Shown piece by piece: positions 26,742 through 35,317 of a DNA stretch of 64,000 nt (positions within the stretch are counted from its first letter, which is position 1; each line of letters begins with the position of its first letter). The notes under the pieces were generated by a model, which was not told the DNA's origin, did not search any database, and saw only the letters and a program-made list of their open reading frames with translations. Both the position numbers and the translations under genes were made by a program. Source of the stretch: Rapidithrix thailandica (lineage in GTDB: Bacteria; Bacteroidota; Bacteroidia; Cytophagales; Flammeovirgaceae); contig NZ_JBDKWZ010000006.1 of the NCBI RefSeq assembly GCF_039710355.1, forward strand, positions 1 through 64,000, in the 5' to 3' direction.

Positions 26742-26779
26742 CAGAGCGCAACATTCCTGACGAACGATTATAATTCTAT

Positions 26780-28192
26780 ATGAAAAAGATATTGATAATA
26801 GACGATGATCCTACGTTTCGTTTAATGCTTAAAACATTTCTTTCAAAGAAGAACTACAACATTACCGATGTGTCTTCGGCAAAAGATTGTGTAAAGCTAC
26901 TCCAATCGGAACGTTATGATCTTATCCTAACAGACTTCCGGCTTCCAGACCTTGACGGTCTTGAGTTATTACAAAAAATAAAATCTATTTCACCCGGGAC
27001 ACCCGTCATCATTATGACAGGATACGGAGAAATCCGTATGGCGGTCAAATCCATGAAATACGGAGCATTTGACTATGTAACCAAGCCCATTAACCCGGAT
27101 GAAATTCTGCTGATCATCAATAATGCTTTACAAAAAAAGATTATTGAGAAAGAAGAAAAGCCCGTTAGCAACAGCAGCCGGCCTGCACCTGGTACGGGAA
27201 GCTCTCCTCAAAAGACAAACCTTAAAGACAGGGAGTTTGTAAAAGGAAGCAGTAGTAGTGCAAGTCAAATTTTAAAATATATTGACTTGGTATCTCCTAC
27301 GAATATGTCAGTGATTGTGCAAGGAGAAAGCGGTACGGGAAAAGAATATGTCTCCCGGATGATTCACCAAAACAGTAAACGTGCCGATGCTCCGTTCATC
27401 GCCATCGACTGTGGGGCCTTATCCAAAGACTTGGCCGGAAGTGAGTTGTTCGGACACATCAAAGGTTCTTTTACGGGCGCGCTTGGAGATAAGACAGGGC
27501 AATTTGAAGCAGCCAACGGAGGCACCTTGTTTTTGGATGAAATCGGAAACTTGTCTTACGATATCCAAGTAAAGTTACTCCGGGCAATCCAAGAGCGAAG
27601 AATCCGGAAGCTGGGAAGTAATAAGGATATCGAAGTGGATGTGCGGATCATTGCCGCTACTAATGAAGACTTGCTATTGGCCGTTCAGAACGGTGACTTC
27701 CGGGAGGACCTTTACCACCGAATCAACGAGTTTAAAATCGAAGTACCTCCGTTACGAGAGCGGAAAGAGGATATTGAAATATTTGCCCAACACTTTTTGG
27801 ACGAAGCCAATGCCGAGCTGGAAAAAGACATCACAGGCTTTGACCAAGATGTATTGGATGTGTTATATACCTACAGTTGGCCCGGTAACTTGCGGGAGTT
27901 CAAAAATGTAGTGAAGCGTGCGGTTTTACTTTGTCAGGAAGAAATTATTACCATGCCTTGTATTCCGCAGGAAGTAACCTCCGAAGACCGGAATGATCTC
28001 TTAACGGTAGAAAAAGGAAATATTCCGTCTGATTCTGTGGATTTAAAAGCAATTCAAGAGAAAAACGAAAGGGAGTTAATCATCAATACGTTAAAGAAGA
28101 CGAGTTATAACAAATCAAAAACAGCCCGTTTGTTAAATATTGATAGAAAGACATTGTATAACAAACTCAAATTATACGAGATTAGCATATAA
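26780..28192 (+). CDS. NtrC-family sigma-54-dependent response regulator
   Basis: 470 residues in three domains. Receiver (1-120) with acidic pocket IDDD and phospho-acceptor Asp52 in ILTDFRLPDLDG. AAA+ domain (about 150-385) with Walker A GESGTGKE (182-189), GSFTGA loop (229-234; the family norm is GAFTGA), Walker B LFLDE (250-254) and the arginine-finger region. Fis-type HTH at the end (NKSKTARLLNIDRKTLYNKLKLY). It activates RpoN-dependent promoters after phosphorylation; rpoN is at 12.7 kb. The partner kinase may be the convergent hybrid kinase next door, but gene order does not prove it. Confidence 0.93.
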   Translation: MKKILIIDDDPTFRLMLKTFLSKKNYNITDVSSAKDCVKLLQSERYDLILTDFRLPDLDGLELLQKIKSISPGTPVIIMTGYGEIRMAVKSMKYGAFDYVTKPINPDEILLIINNALQKKIIEKEEKPVSNSSRPAPGTGSSPQKTNLKDREFVKGSSSSASQILKYIDLVSPTNMSVIVQGESGTGKEYVSRMIHQNSKRADAPFIAIDCGALSKDLAGSELFGHIKGSFTGALGDKTGQFEAANGGTLFLDEIGNLSYDIQVKLLRAIQERRIRKLGSNKDIEVDVRIIAATNEDLLLAVQNGDFREDLYHRINEFKIEVPPLRERKEDIEIFAQHFLDEANAELEKDITGFDQDVLDVLYTYSWPGNLREFKNVVKRAVLLCQEEIITMPCIPQEVTSEDRNDLLTVEKGNIPSDSVDLKAIQEKNERELIINTLKKTSYNKSKTARLLNIDRKTLYNKLKLYEISI

Positions 28193-28210
28193 TTTATTTA
28201 GCACAGCACA

Positions 28211-28243
28211 AAAAAACAGCTCTGATTCATGGAGCTGTTTTTT
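28211..28243. terminator. Bidirectional terminator between regulator and hybrid kinase
   Basis: AAAAAACAGCTC (28211-28222) pairs with GAGCTGTTTTTT (28232-28243); T-runs in both directions between two convergent genes. Confidence 0.9.
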
Positions 28244-28262
28244 GAGTGTTGTTTTTTCGCCC

Positions 28263-30962
28263 TTAGGCTCCTTCCAGCGTTTCCAATTCTTTGGCTTTTT
28301 CATCAATTAACACAAACAACGTTTTGGCTCTCTCCGAGATCAACGTTACCAGCTCCGGCACCCTTTCCAGATGTTGGTTTTCTTTAACCCAACTTTCCAG
28401 ATATTTGACTGGGACAGCTAACGCATCTACTCGCAAATGCTCCAAAGCCGGATGTAACCGATGGGCCAGCTCCCTGATTTGTTCCATATTGTTTTGCGCC
28501 ATTGCTTCCGACATTCGTTTTACTCCCTCTTCACTGGATTCTTTTAGGGTCGTTAAAATGGCGGCTAATGCCGTTTTGTCTCCACCTGCGTAAACTTCTA
28601 ATTCGGATAAGTCAATCACGACTTCTTCAGGCCCTTTCCAATCTATCTCTTCCAACTCTTCCTCCTCTTCGGATTCCGAATATGCATAATTTCGCCCTTC
28701 ATCTTGCACTTTCACACTTTCCATTCCCAATACATTGGCAATTTTATTTAATAAACTTTCTTCCTTGAAGGGCTTTAACAAGTAATCGGTCATTCCCTTT
28801 TCCAAATAATGATCCAGGTCTGTTTGTTTGGCATTAGCCGTCAGTGCGACTACAGGCAATTCGGATTTTTCTTTATCCGGCATTGCTCTTAAAGCCTCTA
28901 TAAACTCCACCCCACTCATTTCAGGCATTTGAATATCCGACAAAATAATATCGAATGGATGTAAGTGAACAAGCCTCAAGCCTTCTTTTCCATTTTTAGC
29001 GATAAATAATTGCACGCCACACTTTTTTAATATCGCTTGGGTCAACATGATATTAAAGTCATCATCATCCATTACCAGAATGCGTAAACCCCGGTTGATA
29101 AACTCTTCGTAATTGATAGAACTGGATTGTTTAACAATTTCTTTCAGTTCGCTAATTTTATATGCCAGATTGAACGAAAACTCAGTTCCCTTGCCCGGTT
29201 CACTGGCTACTTGGATACTTCCTCCTTGCTCTTCCAGAATTTTACGAGAAATGGTTAAGCCTAAGCCTGTACCGCCATATTTACGAGTAATGGTTGTATC
29301 ACTTTGGCTAAAACTCTCAAAAATCACTTCCAATTTATCTTTGGGAATCCCGATCCCCGAATCTTTCACCATAATACTCACCTGTAGTGTTCCGTCTTGG
29401 TTATCTTCCCCACTGGCAAATATTTGTACCGATCCTTTTACCGTAAATTTAATGGCATTGGAAAGCAAGTTATACAACACTTGTCGCAGGCGAAACTCAT
29501 CCCCTTCCAATATATACGCTTGGACTTTATCATCCAGAATATAGGAAAGCGCTAAGTTTTTTTTGTCCGCTTGCACCTTACAAATCCGGTACACCTCACT
29601 CAAGACGTATTCCAACTTAAACGGTTTTTGTTCAAACCGCAATTTCCCGGCTTCTAATTTGGAAAAATCCAGGATATCGTTCACCGTATCCAATAAGTGA
29701 ATTGAGGAATCTTTGACAGCACTTAACCATTGTTCTTGTTTACCCACCAACCGGGTTTGGGCAAGCTGTTCTGAAAACCCCAAAATAGCATTAAGCGGAG
29801 TCCGGATTTCGTGGCTCATATTGGCGAGAAATTCCTCTTTGACCCGGGCCAAACGCTCCGCTTCGCTTTTGGCTTTAATCAATTGCCTCCGGTAAAAATT
29901 ACTTTTTGCTATATCCCTGGAAATCAAATAAATAAAAACAATACTAATCACCAAACCTGCCAAGCCCACTACTAACATTACTAAGATGGAGGAGTTGGCA
30001 ATATTTTTTGCCGCCTTGGTTTTTTCTTGGGAACGGAGAAATTGCTCCTGCTCCATTTCGGTAATGATGGACTTGATTTGTTCCATAATTTGCTGATCCT
30101 TCTGCAAAAGCTTCAACTCCTGTTCATTCATATACCAGTTTTGATACCGCTCTTCCATTTTTATTTCTTCCAGAATACTTTTCACATCCCGGATTAGCTT
30201 TCCCTGATTACTTTTTACCACCACACTGGTATCGTATTTCACTTTGGTTTCAGTCACTTTCGTGGCGACTTCGTTTTCAACGTTTTTCGCCTTATCGCTC
30301 TCTTTGCTTTCCTCGCTCTCTGTTTTTTCTTCTTTAGCCTCTTTGGCCTTTTTATTTTTTTTAGATGAAAACAAGCCTCCCAAACCCAAAAAGCCCTTTT
30401 TCTTTTTTTCTTCTTCGTTTTCAACTACCAGTGTATCCACCTTTACATCCGTAGTTGTTTTTGTTTGCGTAGTGATAATAGCAGAAACCGTATCAGAAGT
30501 GTTTTGGTCAATCTCTTTGATGGCTTTGTCCGTAAACATTTGACTTTGTTGCCAGGATTTCCATTCAATGTAGGTAGCAAACCCCTCTTTTTTCTCTGCC
30601 ATTAAGGTAGAAATAGAATCTAACCGGACTCGTTGAGAATCAACATCCAGTGTAAAGGATTTGAGAGAGTCTAAAGTTTTGGAGATTTTATCCATGTATT
30701 TGTAATACATGTCCAGGTTCTCTTGATTGCTGGTAAGAGTAAAAGCTCTGGCGCTGCCTTCAGCCTCGGAGATATCCGTAAGGACCCGGTTAAACATAAA
30801 GAGCTTTTGATCCGGATGCGAAAGTAGTTCAACCGAAGAGGAAAGCTTTTGGAAATTAGAAATCGTAATGTACCCGGCAACTACTATGATCAGCAAAGCC
30901 AAGCCAAATCCTAGGCGTACTTTTGCTTTGATGTCTGGTACCTGATTATTTGTTTTCGCCAT
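28263..30962 (-). CDS. Hybrid sensor histidine kinase with receiver and HPt domains
   Basis: 899 residues. TM1 at about 15-35, a long helical extracytoplasmic sensor region (36-320, CHASE3-like), TM2 at 323-347, HisKA with His384 in NMSHEIRTPLN, HATPase (about 490-620: NLLSNAIKF, DSGIGIPKDKL, GGTGLGLTISRK), receiver (about 655-775: MDDDDFN, DIILSDIQMPEMSG) and C-terminal HPt (about 800-899) with ELAHRLHPALEHL. So the phosphorelay His-Asp-His is complete within one protein. Odd: residues 183-231 are a Lys/Glu-rich stretch (EEEKKKKGFLGLGGLFSSKK and on) inside the region expected to be periplasmic. Convergent with the NtrC-type regulator. Confidence 0.92.
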   Translation of the reverse strand: MAKTNNQVPDIKAKVRLGFGLALLIIVVAGYITISNFQKLSSSVELLSHPDQKLFMFNRVLTDISEAEGSARAFTLTSNQENLDMYYKYMDKISKTLDSLKSFTLDVDSQRVRLDSISTLMAEKKEGFATYIEWKSWQQSQMFTDKAIKEIDQNTSDTVSAIITTQTKTTTDVKVDTLVVENEEEKKKKGFLGLGGLFSSKKNKKAKEAKEEKTESEESKESDKAKNVENEVATKVTETKVKYDTSVVVKSNQGKLIRDVKSILEEIKMEERYQNWYMNEQELKLLQKDQQIMEQIKSIITEMEQEQFLRSQEKTKAAKNIANSSILVMLVVGLAGLVISIVFIYLISRDIAKSNFYRRQLIKAKSEAERLARVKEEFLANMSHEIRTPLNAILGFSEQLAQTRLVGKQEQWLSAVKDSSIHLLDTVNDILDFSKLEAGKLRFEQKPFKLEYVLSEVYRICKVQADKKNLALSYILDDKVQAYILEGDEFRLRQVLYNLLSNAIKFTVKGSVQIFASGEDNQDGTLQVSIMVKDSGIGIPKDKLEVIFESFSQSDTTITRKYGGTGLGLTISRKILEEQGGSIQVASEPGKGTEFSFNLAYKISELKEIVKQSSSINYEEFINRGLRILVMDDDDFNIMLTQAILKKCGVQLFIAKNGKEGLRLVHLHPFDIILSDIQMPEMSGVEFIEALRAMPDKEKSELPVVALTANAKQTDLDHYLEKGMTDYLLKPFKEESLLNKIANVLGMESVKVQDEGRNYAYSESEEEEELEEIDWKGPEEVVIDLSELEVYAGGDKTALAAILTTLKESSEEGVKRMSEAMAQNNMEQIRELAHRLHPALEHLRVDALAVPVKYLESWVKENQHLERVPELVTLISERAKTLFVLIDEKAKELETLEGA

Positions 30963-31231
30963 TTTATAAACTCATTTCTTTAGAGCCCCGAAAAGCAGTG
31001 TAGAGTCTTTCAGTTTTGCTCACCATCACCCCCCTCATTACATCAACACAGGGTATTTCACCCACTCTCTTACAACATAGACAGATTTTAAAATAGGGGA
31101 TTTATTCGGTTTTAAAGGTCTTCGCAGCTCTATGATAAAGCATTCTTTGCCAACATTCTCAGGGATTGAGAAATACTATTTTGTGAATTTTACTATAAAA
31201 ATAGACCTTTTGTGTCTGCTAAAAAAAGATT

Positions 31232-31420
31232 TTACTTTCTTTTAAAGTACTCCCTGATATTTCTTGAATTTTCATTTCGTTTCCATTCGTACAAATCGAG
31301 CTCACTTAATGCCCTATAGAATCCAGGCACAAAAATACGATAAGCTGCTGATTTTATGTCCATAGCAATTCTAAACTTTTTCGCTAATGCCTTTTCAATA
31401 ACCTCCTCATTTCCATTCAT
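31232..31420 (-). CDS. Short hypothetical protein
   Basis: 62 residues from ATG at 31420 (70 from a GTG at 31444). Basic, with EKALAKKFRIAMDIKSAAYRI and a C-terminal WKRNENSRNIREYFKRK. No family recognised. It is isolated between the kinase gene and a MITE and may be a remnant of a longer gene. Confidence 0.35.
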   Translation of the reverse strand: MNGNEEVIEKALAKKFRIAMDIKSAAYRIFVPGFYRALSELDLYEWKRNENSRNIREYFKRK

Positions 31421-31561
31421 TGTGATCTCAAATGTATTGATCACAACAGCTGTGATTCCCGGATGCTAAACCAGTCTTATTTGTATATACAATAATCAAC
31501 CCTATACAATGCTGTAATCTGATTTTTTATAAGGAACTTTGCATATCTTTAATCGCCCTAA

Positions 31562-31709
31562 GAGCATGTTTAAATTTCACCTTTGGGTCAAGAACTCCCA
31601 TTTCAGGAACCTCAGTGCAATATGTTGAGAGTCCTAAACTGAGATTTTTTACCGCCAAAGGGGCGACCTCTCAAAGGAGCAGCTCCCGCAACGAGTTTTC
31701 AACATGCTC
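31562..31709 (-). mobile_element. Family-2 MITE, copy A (148 bp)
   Basis: Perfect 7-bp ends GAGCATG/CATGCTC within longer imperfect inverted repeats (GAGCATGTTTAAATTTC at one end, GAGCATGTTGAAAACTCG at the other). Flanked by the 3-bp duplication TAA (31559-31561 and 31710-31712). Read on the minus strand it is collinear with the copy at 58167. No ORF. Confidence 0.8.
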
Positions 31710-31814
31710 TAAACAGGTATTTGCCCTCAGGGTATCAAGTATTTACGCACTACCCTTGAGAGGGAGGCAGTCTCAAAAGAGGTAGCTGTTTTTCTTTGAA
31801 CTTAATTATTGAAT

Positions 31815-31975
31815 GAAGTGGTTTAAACGTATAGTTTTTGACCGAACATGGAATCAAAACCGGCTCATCAAGGCACTTTTTGAAAAGAATAGCCAACGCT
31901 ATTGTTAAAAAAAGTAACACAAAGGAGGCGCTTTTGAAACATTTTTCAGGAAGAAGAAAAAGGTTAATTCACTTC
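31815..31975 (+). mobile_element. Family-1 MITE, copy 3 (161 bp)
   Basis: Starts GAAGTGGTTTAAACGTATAG and ends GGTTAATTCACTTC; about 14 differences from copy 4 (63488) by eye. Flanks AAT and CAT do not form a perfect duplication. It lies 105 bp after the family-2 copy and 21 bp before the dsbA-like start. A reading frame opens in it at 31838 and runs through without stop into the dsbA-like gene. Confidence 0.85.
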
Positions 31976-31996
31976 CATAACAAAATTCCTTGTTAT

Positions 31997-32617
31997 ATGA
32001 AAGAAGAAATTATTTATATAGGTGATCCCATGTGCTCATGGTGTTACGGAATGGTCAACGAGCTTGACAAACTGATGTCGAAGTATCAAGATAGGTTCCC
32101 ATTCAGAACTGTAGTAGGAGGCTTGCGTCCCTATGAAACTCAACCGATGGATCAAAAAATGCGTGATTTTCTGAAAGACCATTGGCAGGAAGTACACACC
32201 CGCACACAACAGCCTTTTGATTTCCGGCTTTTAGAAAGTGCAAAAGGCTTTGTTTATAATACGGAAAAACCTTGCCGTGCCATAGTTACTGTTCGACATT
32301 TCATACCTGAAAAAGCTCATGCCTATTTTAAGGCAATCCAAAGTGCCTTCTATGCGAAAGCAATAGATATTACCCAAGATGAAGTTCTTATTGAAACAGC
32401 AAAATCACTAGGTATCAACCCTATAGATTTTAATACCTATTTCCAAAAAGAAAGCACCCGAAAGGAAACATACGATGACTTCACATGGGCTCAACAGATA
32501 GGCGTTACCGGGTTTCCATCCGTTATCCTCAGTTACAACCAAGAGCTTTTTGCCTTGGCTTTAGGTTATAGGACTTTTGAAGACATGGATGAAATCATCC
32601 GGAAAATCATTGACTAG
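31997..32617 (+). CDS. DsbA-family thioredoxin-fold oxidoreductase (FrnE-like)
   Basis: 206 residues from ATG at 31997. The redox motif CSWC is at Cys13-Cys16 in DPMCSWCYG, right after the first strand; the cis-proline loop is GVTGFPSVIL near 172-181; an all-helical insert lies between, as in DsbA. No signal peptide, so it is probably cytoplasmic like other FrnE/DsbA-type proteins of this group. The frame is open for 53 codons upstream through a MITE, but homology starts here. Neighbours give no clue to the substrate. Confidence 0.85.
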   Translation: MKEEIIYIGDPMCSWCYGMVNELDKLMSKYQDRFPFRTVVGGLRPYETQPMDQKMRDFLKDHWQEVHTRTQQPFDFRLLESAKGFVYNTEKPCRAIVTVRHFIPEKAHAYFKAIQSAFYAKAIDITQDEVLIETAKSLGINPIDFNTYFQKESTRKETYDDFTWAQQIGVTGFPSVILSYNQELFALALGYRTFEDMDEIIRKIID

Positions 32618-32764
32618 CCCGATCCCTTACTTGAAAAGAGGTCAAAATAGGAGACAGAGTTACCGAGGTTTTCGGAGCAATGTTTTATTTTATGCTTTAC
32701 AACTCATAAATTTGTTTCTATTCAATTCAGCTTGATTCATTCTATCCGAATATAAGACTATTTT

Positions 32765-33301
32765 ATGAGACACTATATCTCCTTTTTGCCCATTATTTTT
32801 CTTTCCTTTTTACCAAACTTCAGTATGGCGCAAGATCCTATTGAAGGATATACTAAAATTGCCACATTAAGCGCTTCTGACTTTGACGGAAAGGCATACA
32901 AAGTACTGGTTTCCAGCGATAATAAATATATATTTATTAAGCATGGCAATGATAATAAAAGCCGGGCACTTACGGTTTACCGGTTCGGTTCCTGGGAGAA
33001 GCTGTACGATATTCGTTTAAGGGGAAATTTTATTTCTTTGCAAGAGGCCTACATGGATGAAGAGAAAAAATACTTCTATGTACGAATCAGTAACGAAACC
33101 ACTTTTTATCAAATTGATTTAAACAATGGAAACGATAAAAAGCTGCCGTGCAAAAAAACACCGAAAGGTTGTATTGTGTTTAAAGCCGCCAGCTTTGGAT
33201 CTATCTTAGAGGATGTATACAAACATCAGAGTGCCTATGTATTTACCAGGGACAAAAGCAACCCGAAACTGGTTACTGTTTACGGGTCAAAGCCCCATTA
33301 G
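32765..33301 (+). CDS. Exported protein of unknown function
   Basis: 178 residues with a clear Sec signal peptide (MRHYISFLPIIFLSFLPNFSMAQ). The mature part alternates short hydrophobic strands with charged turns (YKVLVSSDNKYIFIK, then RALTVYRFGSWEKLYDIRL), suggesting a small beta-propeller-like or beta-sandwich fold. No named family recognised. Its stop overlaps by 4 nt the stop of the convergent LytTR regulator. Confidence 0.7.
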   Translation: MRHYISFLPIIFLSFLPNFSMAQDPIEGYTKIATLSASDFDGKAYKVLVSSDNKYIFIKHGNDNKSRALTVYRFGSWEKLYDIRLRGNFISLQEAYMDEEKKYFYVRISNETTFYQIDLNNGNDKKLPCKKTPKGCIVFKAASFGSILEDVYKHQSAYVFTRDKSNPKLVTVYGSKPH

Positions 33302-34068
33302 TGATTCAGCCACTCTTTGAAGTTTGCCGAGCGTTCCACACTGACAATCGTTTCCATTTCATCGGCTACTTCAGGCTTTAAAATTAGCTTAACCCGGCTT
33401 TTGGAGTAGGCGATCATTTCCGTAATGGCCTCAAAGCTAACAATATACTTGCGGTTAATCCGGAAAAACCGTTTGGGATCCAAAAGTTTTTCGAGTTTTA
33501 CCAATGACATATCCATAATGTATTTCTGATTATCTTTGGTAATGATGTATAAATACTTGCCTTCACCTCTGAAATAGGCAATGTCTTCTACTAAAATGGA
33601 GCGAATGGTGGCTCCGGAAGTCACCATAAAGCGGCTTTGAAATTTATTCTCACTACGATCCAGCGCATTGACCAAAGCTTTATAATCAAACGATTCCCCG
33701 GATTGTTTACCTACGGATTTTTCATATTTCTGCAAACTAATCCGTAAATCTTCCTCATCAATCGGTTTCAACAGATAGTCAATACTATTGACTTTAAATG
33801 CTTTGATGGCATATTCATCATAAGCAGTAATAAAAATAATGGGGATATCTACTTCGATTTGTTCGAATATGGTAAAACTGTTTGCATCTGCTAAATGGAT
33901 ATCCAAGAAGATCAGGTCAATTTGAGCTCCATGTTCTTTGAGCCACCCCACCGTTTCGGAAACGGTATCCAATTTATTGACAATTTGAATACCTGGCCGA
34001 ATCTCGGTTAACATATGCTCCAACTCTACTTGTGCTTTTGGTTCGTCTTCTACAATCAAAACTCTCAT
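33298..34068 (-). CDS. LytTR-family response regulator
   Basis: 256 residues. Receiver (1-120) with VEDEP and phospho-acceptor Asp56 in LIFLDIHLADANS; LytTR DNA-binding domain (about 145-254) with FMVTSGATIRSILVEDIAYF, KYLYIIT and FFRINRKYIVSFEAI. It would be the output of the three-gene relay with the REC-LytS kinase (34186) and the giant kinase (35318); all are on the minus strand with gaps of about 110 nt. The receiver residues needed for phosphorylation are all present. Confidence 0.92.
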   Translation of the reverse strand: MRVLIVEDEPKAQVELEHMLTEIRPGIQIVNKLDTVSETVGWLKEHGAQIDLIFLDIHLADANSFTIFEQIEVDIPIIFITAYDEYAIKAFKVNSIDYLLKPIDEEDLRISLQKYEKSVGKQSGESFDYKALVNALDRSENKFQSRFMVTSGATIRSILVEDIAYFRGEGKYLYIITKDNQKYIMDMSLVKLEKLLDPKRFFRINRKYIVSFEAITEMIAYSKSRVKLILKPEVADEMETIVSVERSANFKEWLNH

Positions 34069-34185
34069 AGTACTCAGTTTATACCCTAAATGGAAATTTA
34101 TTCTAAGTAGTCAACATTTATCTGTAATTGTTGTCTATACAAACTTCCCTGAAAAAAGGGAGGGGAAATGCGTAAATATATTTTT

Positions 34186-35208
34186 TTAAATCTTGCTATA
34201 CCCTGGTTTTAGCAAAGGTATTCGGGCGATATAATCCCTTTCGGAGCGGTAAAATTCGGGTTGCAAAGTAGAGAGAAAGCGGTACCTCTCTTTCAAATTA
34301 TTCTGCCCTACTCCTGTAGATGTCACTTCACCTTTTCGGGGCTGAAAGCTATTCGATACTAACAGGTAGTTATTTTTGTCCAAAAGTACTTTAATTTCCA
34401 GCGGGCGTTTGGAAGAAATGACATTGTGCTTGATGGCATTTTCAATCAGCAATTGCACGGCTGATTGCGGCACAAAGTATTTATACATTTGGTCGTCAAT
34501 CTCACAAACAAATTTCAGTTTGTCTTCAAACCTTGTTTTTTGCAAATACACATAGTCATCTACGTATTGCATTTCATCCTTTAGGGAGACAAGTTGTTGA
34601 TCTCGAAAGTCCAACGCGTAACGGTACACTTTGGACAACTTGGTAATAAACTTTTTGGCCTCCCTATCGCTCACCATGGCATATAAGGAGTTCAAAGAAT
34701 TAAAAAGGAAGTGGGGGTTAATTTGATTTTTCAGGTTTTCTAATTGCGACAAGATATGTTCTTTCTCCCGTTTTTCGGCTTCCAACTTCAATTGTTCCTT
34801 TTCCTGAATCAATTGAATTTTATCTTTACGAAGTTGATAAGCTTCTAAAGCTTTGTCCAATAAGATTTTAAACTCATCGGGATCATAAGGCTTCCGCAGG
34901 TAGTAATTGACTTTACCTTTGTTGATTGCATCAATGATGGCCTGAGTATCACTGTACCCTGTCAGCACAATTCGCACGGCTTCAGGGCTGACTACGATCG
35001 CTTGTTCCAAAAATTCCACACCTGTCATCCGGGGCATTCGCTGATCGCTGATGATCAGATCTACCGAGTGTTGTTTTAATAACTCTAAGCCCTCATTGCC
35101 ACTTTGGGCTTTTAAAATATGGAAGAACTCACGAAAGGCCGCTTCAAAAGATATCAGGTTAAATAGCTCATCATCAACATATAATATAGTATATTTATGT
35201 TCTAACAT
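34186..35208 (-). CDS. Receiver domain fused to LytS-type histidine kinase
   Basis: 340 residues. An N-terminal receiver (1-125: VDDE, Asp55 in IISDQRMPRMTG, and YYLRKPYDP) is joined by a coiled coil (about 128-160) to a His_kinase (PF06580) domain with phospho-acceptor His166 in NQINPHFLFNSLNSLY and an HATPase part with LLIENAIKHNV. There is no membrane segment, so input must come through the receiver, and output presumably goes to the LytTR regulator 117 nt downstream. The upstream giant kinase is the likely donor. Confidence 0.9.
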   Translation of the reverse strand: MLEHKYTILYVDDELFNLISFEAAFREFFHILKAQSGNEGLELLKQHSVDLIISDQRMPRMTGVEFLEQAIVVSPEAVRIVLTGYSDTQAIIDAINKGKVNYYLRKPYDPDEFKILLDKALEAYQLRKDKIQLIQEKEQLKLEAEKREKEHILSQLENLKNQINPHFLFNSLNSLYAMVSDREAKKFITKLSKVYRYALDFRDQQLVSLKDEMQYVDDYVYLQKTRFEDKLKFVCEIDDQMYKYFVPQSAVQLLIENAIKHNVISSKRPLEIKVLLDKNNYLLVSNSFQPRKGEVTSTGVGQNNLKERYRFLSTLQPEFYRSERDYIARIPLLKPGYSKI

Positions 35209-35317
35209 AATCTATGGTTAGATTGGTAATTTGACATTCAAGTATAGCATTTCCTTTGACATCAGGAAAAATTTATTTAGCATTAATAGTTAGTTGACAA
35301 TGGTTGTCGACAACGAT

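Larger units (their letters stand above)
25840..26779. other. Long non-coding region with two copies of a small RNA
   Basis: 940 bp, AT-rich. It holds the repeated RNA at 26049 and 26577 and the promoter of the downstream regulator. One 90-codon frame (26277-26549, TTG start; ATG at 26292) shows no family resemblance and is left out. No direct-repeat centromere was recognised. Confidence 0.5.

Noticed and set aside
30244..30543. 99-codon plus-strand ORF rich in Ser, Phe and Leu
   Set aside because: Antisense shadow of the Lys/Glu-rich block in the hybrid kinase.
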